Assembly: GCA_045633505.1 (NCBI GenBank)
Contig: JAZQYK010000098.1
Coordinates: forward strand, 1-6,380
Direction: 5' to 3'
Source: Fimenecus sp045633505
GTDB taxonomy: Bacteria > Bacillota > Clostridia > Oscillospirales > Acutalibacteraceae
DNA: 6,380 nt
Shown: positions 1 through 6,275 of the stretch, piece by piece
Position numbering within the stretch: the stretch's first letter is position 1
How the letters are laid out: the number at the start of each line of letters is the position of its first letter
Notes under the pieces: model-generated
The model's database searches: none
What the model saw: the letters and a program-made list of their open reading frames with translations, nothing else
Told to the model about the DNA's origin: nothing
Made by a program: the position numbers and the translations under genes

Positions 1-1897
1 TGTCACCCATAAGAATTGAGAAGGTTTCGTCTGCTTCCATAGCATCTTCAAGTGTTACACGAAGCATTGTACGGGTTGCAGGGTCCATTGTTGTCTCCCA
101 TAACTGCTCAGGGTCCATTTCACCAAGACCCTTATATCTCTGAATATCACAGTTTGCACCCATTTCTTCAGTAAATGCATCTCTCTGCTCATCAGAGAAA
201 GCATATTCGTGGCGTTTACCTTTACTAACCTTGAAAAGTGGTGGTTGAGCAATATAAATATATCCGCCGTCAATCAAATCTCTCATATATCTGAAGAAGA
301 ATGTGAGAAGAAGTGTTCTGATATGCTGACCGTCAACGTCGGCATCGGCCATAATAACAATTTTGTGGTAACGAAGTTTTTCAATATTGAATTCTTCACC
401 GATACCTGTACCGAGTGCTGTTACAACTGGTGTCAATTTGTCATTACCAATAACCTTGTCAATTCTTGCCTTTTCAACGTTGAGCATTTTACCCCAAAGT
501 GGAAGAATTGCTTGAATTCTGTTATCTCTGCCTTCTTTAGCAGAACCGCCCGCAGAGTCACCTTCGACGATGAAAATTTCAGTATTTTCAGGGTTTTTAT
601 CAATACAGTCTGCAAGTTTACCAGGAAGTGAGTTTCCTTCAAGTGCTGATTTTCTTCTTGCACTGTCTCTTGCTTTTCTTGCTGCTTCACGAGCGCGGGA
701 TGCATCAAGTGCTTTGTTGAAAATTGCCTTTGCAGCCTGTGGATTTTCTTCAAAATATGTCATTAGCTTTTCATACATCATTTTTGACACGATTGTCTGC
801 ATTTCAGTATTACCGAGCTTACCTTTAGTCTGTCCTTCAAATTCTGCTTCGGTGAGTTTTACGCTGATAACTGCCGTTAAGCCTTCACGCACGTCATCAC
901 CTGAAAGGTTTTTATCGTTATCCTTAAGTAACTTGAACTTTCTTCCGTATTCGTTAAATACTCTCGTCAAAGCAGTTTTGAAACCGTTTTCGTGAGTACC
1001 GCCGTCGATTGTACGAACACCGTTAGCAAAACTCAATATAATTTCGTTGTAACCGTCATTATATGAAATTGAAACCTCTGCACTTCTGTCACCGTTAACA
1101 GTTGTAAAGTGCATAATATCGTCAACAACAGGTGTAAGTCCGCGGCTTGTGTTGATATAATCAACGAAGGATTTAATACCACCCTCATAGCAGAAATTTT
1201 CAGTTACGATATTTTCTTCATCACGTTTGTCAGTAAGTGTGATTGAGAGACCTGCATTCAAAAATGCCTGTTCACGAAGTCTTCTTTGTAAAACTTCATA
1301 TTCATAAACAGTTGTTTCTGTGAAAATTTCAGGGTCAGCCTTGAATTTGATGAACGTACCCGTTTCATCCGTATCACCGATAACCTTAAGGTCAGTAACA
1401 ATATTACCTCTTTCAAATCTCTGGTGATGAACGTGTCCGTTTTGACTGACTTCTACTTCAAACCATTCTGAAAGTGCGTTTACAACTGATGAACCAACAC
1501 CGTGAAGACCGCCTGATACCTTATAACCGCTTCCGCCGAATTTACCACCTGCGTGAAGAACCGTAAGAACAACCGTTACGGCAGGAAGTCCTTGCTGTTC
1601 ATTGATACCAACGGGAATACCGCGTCCGTTATCACGAACAGTTATAATATTGTCAGGTAAAATCTCAACTTCAATGTGAGTACAATAACCTGCAAGTGCT
1701 TCGTCAATAGAATTGTCCACGATTTCATAAACGAGATGGTGAAGTCCTTTAGGACCTGTAGAGCCGATGTACATACCCGGTCTTTTTCTAACCGCTTCAA
1801 GTCCTTCAAGAACCTGAATGGCAGAGGCATCGTACGTTTCGGTTACGACCGTATCCATTACTTCTTCTTCAATTGTGTTTTTAATCTGGTCGCTCAT
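1..1897 (-). CDS. gyrB: DNA gyrase subunit B (3' end cut by window edge)
   Basis: GyrB is the ATPase and TOPRIM subunit of type II topoisomerase A2B2, which introduces negative supercoils ahead of replication forks. I translated 632 codons without a stop or frameshift. The GHKL ATPase domain shows E58 (catalytic base position) with DNS at 61-63, the glycine-rich GGLHGVG at 129-135, and QTK at 356-358. The TOPRIM domain has EGDSAGG at 445-451 and DADVDG at 518-523. The last visible residues, FSILMGD, normally sit about 15 residues from the C-terminus, so only a short tail is missing. The ATG at 1897 follows a strong GGAGG (1904-1908) with 6-nt spacing. The gene lies 26 nt after remB and is probably in the same transcript; gyrA often follows in Firmicutes but would be outside the window. 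ParE is less likely given the origin context. W468 occupies the E. coli K447 position, usually Lys or Arg. Confidence 0.97.
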   Translation of the reverse strand, partial: MSDQIKNTIEEEVMDTVVTETYDASAIQVLEGLEAVRKRPGMYIGSTGPKGLHHLVYEIVDNSIDEALAGYCTHIEVEILPDNIITVRDNGRGIPVGINEQQGLPAVTVVLTVLHAGGKFGGSGYKVSGGLHGVGSSVVNALSEWFEVEVSQNGHVHHQRFERGNIVTDLKVIGDTDETGTFIKFKADPEIFTETTVYEYEVLQRRLREQAFLNAGLSITLTDKRDEENIVTENFCYEGGIKSFVDYINTSRGLTPVVDDIMHFTTVNGDRSAEVSISYNDGYNEIILSFANGVRTIDGGTHENGFKTALTRVFNEYGRKFKLLKDNDKNLSGDDVREGLTAVISVKLTEAEFEGQTKGKLGNTEMQTIVSKMMYEKLMTYFEENPQAAKAIFNKALDASRAREAARKARDSARRKSALEGNSLPGKLADCIDKNPENTEIFIVEGDSAGGSAKEGRDNRIQAILPLWGKMLNVEKARIDKVIGNDKLTPVVTALGTGIGEEFNIEKLRYHKIVIMADADVDGQHIRTLLLTFFFRYMRDLIDGGYIYIAQPPLFKVSKGKRHEYAFSDEQRDAFTEEMGANCDIQRYKGLGEMDPEQLWETTMDPATRTMLRVTLEDAMEADETFSILMGD

Positions 1898-1923
1898 TTT
1901 TTTCCTCCGTCATAATTTGACTT

Positions 1924-2181
1924 TTAAATATTTGCTTTTATTCTTTTAAAAATTGTTGATGTATTAAATGGTGAAATATAAACTTTTCTTGTATTTTTTT
2001 CTGTCGTAACCACAAAGGATTTTGGCAATTCCTCAAAGGATACCGTTATACATTCACCTTTTTTTACCGCGTCGTTGATATATTCTCTTGTAGATTTCAT
2101 AACAGTTGTATTATCCAAATCAAATATGCCTATAATATCATCATCAGTAATTACTGCATTTTGTCCCAGTTCGAGATACAT
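1924..2181 (-). CDS. remB: RemB-like DUF370 protein (YaaB family)
   Basis: This 85-residue protein belongs to the RemA/RemB (DUF370) family. In B. subtilis the RemB (YaaB) gene lies at the same place between recF and gyrB and is linked to activation of extracellular-matrix genes; its paralogue RemA binds DNA. The role in this organism is not shown by the sequence. Family features visible are the MYLELGQN start, IIGIFDLDN at 16-24, PKSFVVT at 53-59, and the C-terminal ISPFNTSTIFKR at 69-80. I chose the ATG at 2181, which overlaps the recF stop as TGATG, over the in-frame TTG one codon earlier, because the family begins MYxxLG. The Shine-Dalgarno is weak (GGTGGA inside the recF end), consistent with translational coupling to recF. 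No signal peptide or membrane segment is seen. Confidence 0.9.
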   Translation of the reverse strand: MYLELGQNAVITDDDIIGIFDLDNTTVMKSTREYINDAVKKGECITVSFEELPKSFVVTTEKNTRKVYISPFNTSTIFKRIKANI

Positions 2182-3275
2182 CAATCCACCACTTTTCCGT
2201 TTTCTATTTTAAATACCTTACCTGCGGAAAGTTTTGAAATTGTTTCCTTTTCACAGCAGGTAATAAAAACCTGTTTATCGTTCATTTTGTTGAGAATGTA
2301 ATTTTGACGTGTACTGTCAAGCTCACTCATTACGTCATCAAGCAAAATAATGGGATGCTCACCTTTTAAATCTTTAATAATTTCAGCTTCGCCGAGTTTT
2401 AATGAAAGAGATGCGCTTCTCTGTTGTCCCTGAGAGCCGAATTTTCGTGCTGAAATACCGTTTATAAGAATTTCAATATCGTCACGGTGAGGACCGTTGG
2501 TTGTATTTTTTAAATATAAATCATTCGGTCGGTGCTTTTGCATATTTTCAAAATACAATTTTGCAATATCCTGTTTTTCTTCGCTTTGATAACGGATATT
2601 ACTTAAATATTTTATAGAAAGCTCCTCTTTTTCTCCCGAAATACCGCGATAAATTTCAGTAGCCTTCTGCTGAAGCATTTTAATATAATTGATTCTGTCA
2701 ACGATTATGTCTGCACCTGCAAGTGCAATTTTTTCGTCCCACACGTCAAGGGTATCCAAAAGCGAAGGATTTTCACTTGCATTTTTTAAAAGCGCATTTT
2801 TTTGACTGATAAGATGATTAAAATACATAAGTTTTTTTGCATACATATTATCAATCTGACTTATTGCAGTATCAATAAATTTTCTTCTGTTGACAGGACC
2901 GTCCTTAATTAAAGACAGATGAATGGGCGAAAACACAACGGCATAATATTTTCCAATCAATTCACGGGGCGAATTAAGATTTATACCGTTGAAACAGGCA
3001 GTTCTTTTTTTATCAATAAAAATTGACGCTGAATTTTCTCTTAATTCAGTTTCAAAACTTAATGAAATATGTGAATTTTCTTCATTAAACTGTACTAATT
3101 CATTATCCTTTGAGCCGCGGAAACTTTTACAACCGGTAAAAAGCCAAATTGCTTCTAAAAGATTGGTTTTTCCCTGACCGTTTTGCCCATAAATCACGTT
3201 GATTTCTTTATGAGGAAAAATTCCCATAAAATCAATATTACGAAAATTTTCAATTTTAATTTCGTTAATATGCAT
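2181..3275 (-). CDS. recF: DNA replication and repair protein RecF
   Basis: RecF is a cytosolic SMC/ABC-type ATPase that works with RecO and RecR to load RecA at single-strand gaps and stalled forks. The 364-residue product is the usual family length. Walker A is GQNGQGKT at 30-37, just after the RecF-typical IENFRNI (8-14). The ABC signature region is at about 279-290 (FGSQGQQR, with S281, Q282 and G283). Walker B is IILLDD at 309-314, followed by the D-loop SELD at 317-320. All ATPase residues are present, so it should be functional. The ATG overlaps the yaaA stop by one base (TAATG) and is preceded by GAGG with about 7-nt spacing. Its own TGA overlaps the remB ATG by one base. This arrangement indicates coupled translation in the dnaN-yaaA-recF-remB block. 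Confidence 0.97.
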   Translation of the reverse strand: MHINEIKIENFRNIDFMGIFPHKEINVIYGQNGQGKTNLLEAIWLFTGCKSFRGSKDNELVQFNEENSHISLSFETELRENSASIFIDKKRTACFNGINLNSPRELIGKYYAVVFSPIHLSLIKDGPVNRRKFIDTAISQIDNMYAKKLMYFNHLISQKNALLKNASENPSLLDTLDVWDEKIALAGADIIVDRINYIKMLQQKATEIYRGISGEKEELSIKYLSNIRYQSEEKQDIAKLYFENMQKHRPNDLYLKNTTNGPHRDDIEILINGISARKFGSQGQQRSASLSLKLGEAEIIKDLKGEHPIILLDDVMSELDSTRQNYILNKMNDKQVFITCCEKETISKLSAGKVFKIENGKVVD

Positions 3276-3517
3276 TATTTTACCTCATAAACAACTCTGT
3301 CAAATTCAACAGTGTCACCTGAACGGATTTTTTTACCCCTTGCCGTACAAATTTCACCGTTAACTTTAACTTCACTTTCTTGAATTACTATTTTTGCGTG
3401 TCCGCCCGTCATTACGGCGTTAACAAGCTTTAATAATGAATCAAGTCTTATAAAATCACTGTCAATATTTATTTCTTTACGTTCTTTTTTTACAATATGT
3501 GCAGTAATTTTTTTCAT
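3275..3517 (-). CDS. yaaA: S4-domain RNA-binding protein YaaA, recF-adjacent type
   Basis: This small 80-residue protein is almost entirely one S4 RNA-binding domain, of the family found between dnaN and recF in many Firmicutes (B. subtilis YaaA). The S4 fold covers about residues 23-76: IRLDSLLKL at 23-31, a GGHAK turn at 38-42, VKVNGE at 50-55, and the basic RGKKIRSGD at 60-68, which is typical of the RNA-contacting surface. A ribosome-related role has been suggested for the B. subtilis homologue; here the sequence supports only RNA binding. The ATG lies one base after the dnaN stop. A Shine-Dalgarno AAGGA inside the dnaN end sits 9 nt upstream. The stop shares one base with the recF start. 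It should not be confused with the unrelated peroxide-stress YaaA of E. coli. Confidence 0.92.
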   Translation of the reverse strand: MKKITAHIVKKERKEINIDSDFIRLDSLLKLVNAVMTGGHAKIVIQESEVKVNGEICTARGKKIRSGDTVEFDRVVYEVK

Positions 3518-3518
3518 T

Positions 3519-4640
3519 TTAGTTCATCCTTACAGGAAGTACCATAAACAAGAAGTTTCTTTCATAAATTAAAGAACCGTCATCTTCAGGTACCATAATA
3601 ATAGGTGACGTTGCGCCGTTAAGACGAAGTGTGATTTCATCAGAATCACAAACCTTGAGTGCATCGAGAAGATATTTATTATTAAAACCGATTTCTACTC
3701 TTTCACCCTGAATATTTGCAAGAATTCTGTCATTTGCAGTACCAAGTGCAGTCGTACTTGAAATTCTGATTGAATCAGTATCAAAAATACATCTTACGTA
3801 ACTCTTAATTCTTTCAGTAATAATAAGTGACGTTCTTTCAATACTGCTTATAAGATTTCTCGTATTAACCTTAACTTCAGTCTTTGCCGTTGTAGGAATT
3901 GCACTCTTATAGCTTAAAAATTCACCTTCAAGAAGACGTGAAATAATTACGTAATTTCCACATTCAAAAAGAATATGACGGGAAGCAACTACCATTGAAA
4001 TTGTTTCACAGTTATCACCAATAAGTTTAATAACTTCATTAAGTGTTTTCTTTGGAACAACGAAGATTTTTTCTTCACCGTTATAATCAATTTTTTCGTT
4101 TCTGATTGCAAGTTTATAACCGTCAACTGAAACAAGACGGATATTACCGCCGGTAACCTCAAAACGAATACCAGTGTGGATTACCTTTGAATCATTTTCA
4201 GCAGCAGCAAAAATTGTTTTCTTAACCATATCCTTAAGGATTTCGCCACCAACTACAATTGGAAAACCGCCTGATACGGATGGAAGCTCAGGATAATCAG
4301 CCTCGGAAAAGCCCATAATTGAAAATTCTGAATCACCGCTCTTGATTTTACAGATAAGACGGTCATCACATTCAATTGAAACAAGGTCATCAGGAACGTT
4401 TCTCAAAATATCGCAAAGAATTTTTGCATTGAGAATAATGCTTCCTGTTTGTTCAACTCTACCTGCAACGGAAGTGATAATACCAACCTCAAGGTCATAG
4501 CCGGTAAGCATAATTCTGTCATTTTCTGCTTTTATGAGAATACCTTCAATCGTAGGAAGATTTGAAGATTTTGATGAAGTTGCTCTTTGAACGTTCATAC
4601 AAGCTTCGCTGAGAATTTGTGAGGAACAGATAAATTTCAT
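3519..4640 (-). CDS. dnaN: DNA polymerase III beta subunit (sliding clamp)
   Basis: DnaN forms the ring-shaped dimer that tethers DNA polymerase III to its template and recruits repair proteins through a hydrophobic pocket. With the start chosen here the product has 373 residues, a normal length, divided into three similar clamp folds of roughly 120 residues each. Recognisable family stretches are the MKF N-terminus, FSEADYPELP at the end of the first fold, VDGYKLAIR in the second, and the C-terminal MVLPVRMN, part of the partner-binding pocket. An in-frame ATG at 4646 would add Met-Phe, but it lies only 1 nt from the Shine-Dalgarno, whereas the ATG at 4640 has 7-nt spacing and gives the canonical MKF start. 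The gene starts 225 bp downstream of dnaA, across the presumed origin, and yaaA follows after one base. Confidence 0.97.
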   Translation of the reverse strand: MKFICSSQILSEACMNVQRATSSKSSNLPTIEGILIKAENDRIMLTGYDLEVGIITSVAGRVEQTGSIILNAKILCDILRNVPDDLVSIECDDRLICKIKSGDSEFSIMGFSEADYPELPSVSGGFPIVVGGEILKDMVKKTIFAAAENDSKVIHTGIRFEVTGGNIRLVSVDGYKLAIRNEKIDYNGEEKIFVVPKKTLNEVIKLIGDNCETISMVVASRHILFECGNYVIISRLLEGEFLSYKSAIPTTAKTEVKVNTRNLISSIERTSLIITERIKSYVRCIFDTDSIRISSTTALGTANDRILANIQGERVEIGFNNKYLLDALKVCDSDEITLRLNGATSPIIMVPEDDGSLIYERNFLFMVLPVRMN

Positions 4641-4647
4641 AAACATT

Positions 4648-4653
4648 CTCCTT
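4648..4653 (-). promoter_or_regulatory. dnaN ribosome binding site (decides the start)
   Basis: The minus strand reads AAGGAG here. It is 7 nt upstream of the ATG at 4640 but only 1 nt from the in-frame ATG at 4646, so the downstream ATG is the better initiation codon. Confidence 0.85.
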
Positions 4654-4677
4654 TTTGATAGAAAATAAAATAATAAA

Positions 4678-4707
4678 AGTATAGTATTAGTAGTAGAGGC
4701 CTTTCAA
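4678..4707 (-). promoter_or_regulatory. Putative dnaN promoter overlapping the trios
   Basis: On the minus strand a -35 TTGAAA (4707-4702) and a -10 TATACT (4683-4678) are separated by 18 nt. The predicted start near 4671 gives a leader of about 30 nt that contains the dnaN Shine-Dalgarno. The GC cluster and the trio run lie within the spacer. The match is good but not perfect, and dnaN may also be transcribed from the dnaA promoter. Confidence 0.55.
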
Positions 4708-4718
4708 ACTGTCGAAAA
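4682..4718 (-). other. DnaA box - GC cluster - DnaA-trio unit (basal unwinding element)
   Basis: In the dnaA-to-dnaN direction this stretch carries a box TTTTCGACA (4718-4710), a GC cluster around AGGCCT (4697-4702), then five triplets at 4696-4682. On the window plus strand, read 3' to 5', the triplets are GAT GAT GAT TAT GAT. Four fit the DnaA-trio consensus 3'-[G/A]A[T/A]-5' fully, and the fifth keeps the central A. The strand and order match the B. subtilis basal unwinding system, in which a DnaA filament extends from boxes onto trio single strands. The clear box ends about 13 bp from the first trio; the intervening 9-mer beside the GC cluster is only a poor box match. Confidence 0.7.
4710..4718 (-). 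other. Non-canonical DnaA box TTTTCGACA
   Basis: It matches TTATCCACA at seven of nine positions, differing at positions 3 and 6. It is the clear box nearest the GC cluster and trios, in the same orientation as the other boxes in the gap. Confidence 0.6.
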
Positions 4719-4740
4719 CTATAAATTTTCTTTAATTATC

Positions 4741-4777
4741 AAGACTTACGAGAATTTTTTTACCTTTGAAAAGTCTT
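4741..4777. repeat. 7-bp inverted repeat in the origin gap
   Basis: AAGACTT (4741-4747) and AAGTCTT (4771-4777) are exact inverted copies separated by 23 bp. No T-run follows on either strand, so this does not look like an intrinsic terminator. It could be chance in A+T-rich DNA or a weak protein-binding dyad. Confidence 0.3.
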
Positions 4778-4812
4778 TAATCAATTGTCAAAATAAATGT
4801 TATAAATTAACT

Positions 4813-4821
4813 TGTTGAAAA
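4813..4821 (-). other. Non-canonical DnaA box TTTTCAACA
   Basis: It matches TTATCCACA at seven of nine positions. It differs from the box at 4710-4718 only at position 6 and has the same orientation. Confidence 0.6.
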
Positions 4822-4845
4822 CTTTATTGTTTAAAACTTGAAAAG

Positions 4846-4854
4846 TGTCGAAAC
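4846..4854 (-). other. Non-canonical DnaA box GTTTCGACA
   Basis: This copy differs from TTTTCGACA only at position 1. It lies 33 bp from the box at 4813-4821, about three helical turns, so the two would sit on the same face of the DNA. A weaker relative, TTTTCAAGT (4836-4844), lies one helical turn away, and TTTTCAAAG (4764-4772) is another weak copy. Confidence 0.5.
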
Positions 4855-4865
4855 GTTAGTTAATT

Positions 4866-6182
4866 TTAATCATTTATGTTTTTGATTATTTCATTGATTA
4901 AATTCTTGTATTTTGAGTCAGAAGACATTTTTTGATGTACGTTTTTAAGTGAGGAATTAACAGTTGAATGATTTCTGCCGAAAACCTTACCCACTTCATC
5001 CTGAGATAAATCAGTAATTTCTCTGATTATGTACATCGCAGCCTGTCTTGCATTATTGATATTTGCATCTCTGCGTTCGCTTTTAAGCTGTTCGGCAGTA
5101 ACGCCGAAGGTAAAGGAAACCTTTTCAATAATATTATCAATAACAACGCTGACGGGTTGGCTTGTAATAAGAATATCCTTTAAAATGTCTTTTGCAATTT
5201 CAACCGTGGGAATAACGTTATTAAAAGAACAGTAAGCATAAATATTTTTAACGGATGAACCCATTTGACGAATATTACTTTTAATGTTTTCGGCAATAAA
5301 ATTACAAACGTCATTTGGTAATTCAAATCTTAAATAATTTGCTTTATCTTTAATAATTGCAACTCTAGTTTCAAAATCAGGTGGCTGAATGTCACAAAGA
5401 AGACCGCTTTCAAAACGCGTTTTAAGTCTGTCTTCAATTTTTGGAATTGCACTTGGGGGTTTATCCGAAGTAAGAACAATTTGTTTTCCTGCATTGATTA
5501 AAGTATCAAATGTGTGGAAAATTTCTTCTTCTGTTTGTGCTTTACCTGCAATCATTTGAATATCGTCAATAAGCAAAGCGTCACAAGTTCTGTATTTATT
5601 ATGAAAATCGTAAGTTGTTTTCGTCTGAATAGCAAAGGTTAAGTCGTTAGTTACGTCTTCACTTGTCGTAAAAACAATGTTTGCTTCAGGATTATTACTT
5701 TTGATTTTTTCAATAATCGCGTTGAGAAGGTGAGTTTTGCCAAGTCCTGAATTTCCGTAAATAAACAACGGATTAAAAACTGAACCGGGATTTTCAGCAA
5801 CTCTCATTGATGCGGTATAAGCAAATTTATTTGAAGGACCGACAACAAAGTTATTAAACGTCAGTTTTGCGTTTTCAGGATTAGAAAAGCCGGAATTATC
5901 TGAAAATTCTTTTTTTTCAACGTTTTCTTTAGGAACGTTTTCAGCAGGAATAAGTTCAAGCTCAACGTTAAAGCCCATCACGTTAAAAAATGCATCTTCA
6001 ATCAATTGACGGTACTTGTCCATAATCAAGTCAATTTTAAAACCTGGTGCAGCAATTATAACTCTTTCAGCTTCAAGTTTTATGAGTTTTAATGGCTCAA
6101 TCCACATATTAAAAGCAATTGAGTTCATATTTTCCCTGCAATAATTACAAACAGCGTCCCAAAATTCTGAGTAAGAATTCAA
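4866..6182 (-). CDS. dnaA: Chromosomal replication initiator DnaA (UUG start)
   Basis: DnaA is the AAA+ initiator that binds DnaA boxes, melts oriC and helps load the helicase. The product is 438 residues, normal for a Firmicute with a short linker. Domain I is about 1-75, the linker about 76-105. The AAA+ core has Walker A GNSGLGKT (143-150), Walker B LLIDD (203-207), sensor 1 TSD (238-240), the box VII arginine finger R256 and sensor 2 R305. DNA-binding domain IV is about 345-438, with R371 at the E. coli R399 position and GRNHSTV at 402-408. Two oddities: N404 replaces the near-invariant Asp (E. coli D433), and sensor 2 reads IRQMGSS rather than the common RELEGA. The start is TTG; upstream in frame a TGA follows within six codons without an ATG. 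The gene heads the operon. Confidence 0.97.
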   Translation of the reverse strand: MNSYSEFWDAVCNYCRENMNSIAFNMWIEPLKLIKLEAERVIIAAPGFKIDLIMDKYRQLIEDAFFNVMGFNVELELIPAENVPKENVEKKEFSDNSGFSNPENAKLTFNNFVVGPSNKFAYTASMRVAENPGSVFNPLFIYGNSGLGKTHLLNAIIEKIKSNNPEANIVFTTSEDVTNDLTFAIQTKTTYDFHNKYRTCDALLIDDIQMIAGKAQTEEEIFHTFDTLINAGKQIVLTSDKPPSAIPKIEDRLKTRFESGLLCDIQPPDFETRVAIIKDKANYLRFELPNDVCNFIAENIKSNIRQMGSSVKNIYAYCSFNNVIPTVEIAKDILKDILITSQPVSVVIDNIIEKVSFTFGVTAEQLKSERRDANINNARQAAMYIIREITDLSQDEVGKVFGRNHSTVNSSLKNVHQKMSSDSKYKNLINEIIKNIND

Positions 6183-6190
6183 TTTAATAT

Positions 6191-6197
6191 CTTCCTT
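6191..6197 (-). promoter_or_regulatory. dnaA ribosome binding site (supports the UUG start)
   Basis: The minus strand reads AAGGAAG, 8 nt upstream of the TTG at 6182. The first in-frame ATG downstream is codon 19, and starting there would delete the start of conserved domain I, so UUG is the likely start. Confidence 0.8.
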
Positions 6198-6240
6198 TCA
6201 TTAAAATTAGTAAAACAAGCAAAATGCTGTAATTTCAATA

Positions 6241-6263
6241 AAAACCGCTTTATTTCGCGTTTT
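6241..6263 (-). other. Small stem-loop in the dnaA leader
   Basis: On the minus strand AAAACGC and GCGGTTTT pair (seven base pairs with one bulged G) around an 8-nt loop, and the T-run continues to five T's. It resembles a weak intrinsic terminator or attenuator, but the T's form part of the stem, so efficient termination is doubtful. Confidence 0.3.
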
Positions 6264-6275
6264 GTTTGAATATAA

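Larger units (their letters stand above)
4641..4865. other. Putative chromosomal origin (oriC), dnaA-dnaN intergenic region
   Basis: This 225-bp gap contains no gene. It is very A+T-rich, and dnaA-dnaN gaps hold the functional unwinding region in B. subtilis and many other Firmicutes. Read from dnaA towards dnaN it contains several same-orientation copies of a degenerate DnaA box, a GC cluster, a run of TAG triplets on the opposite strand, and an A+T-rich stretch abutting the dnaN ribosome binding site. No perfect TTATCCACA is present on either strand. Origin function is inferred from position and motif order; it was not measured. Confidence 0.8.

Noticed and set aside
209..995. Open frames on the plus strand at 209-631 and 570-995
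   Set aside because: They lie opposite conserved gyrB codons, including the TOPRIM region, have no convincing ribosome binding site and look like no known family.
1713..1721. TTGTCCACG, a DnaA-box-like 9-mer
   Set aside because: It is formed by gyrB codons for the invariant IVDNS motif and is not clustered with other boxes.
1676..1915. Plus-strand frame opposite the gyrB N-terminus, and minus-strand frame 1642-1830 within it
   Set aside because: Both are out-of-frame readings of the conserved GHKL ATPase coding sequence.
2182..2184. TTG as the remB start
   Set aside because: The ATG immediately after it gives the family-typical MYxxLG N-terminus and a one-base overlap with the recF stop.
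2989..3177. Plus-strand frame opposite recF
   Set aside because: It is antisense to the RecF Walker A region, with no start signal or recognisable product.
4644..4646. ATG at 4646 as the dnaN start
   Set aside because: It is only 1 nt from the Shine-Dalgarno; the ATG at 4640 has proper spacing and the canonical MKF start.
4736..4744. TTATCAAGA on the plus strand in the origin gap
   Set aside because: It is seven of nine to TTATCCACA but in the opposite orientation to all other candidates, so it was not listed as a box.
5029..5235. Plus-strand frame opposite dnaA
   Set aside because: It is antisense to the conserved domain III-IV coding region; its hydrophobic look is a by-product of the complementary codons.
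6098..6106. CAATCCACA, seven of nine to the canonical DnaA box
   Set aside because: It lies in dnaA codons for the conserved MWIEP segment, so the match is explained by coding constraint, and it is isolated.
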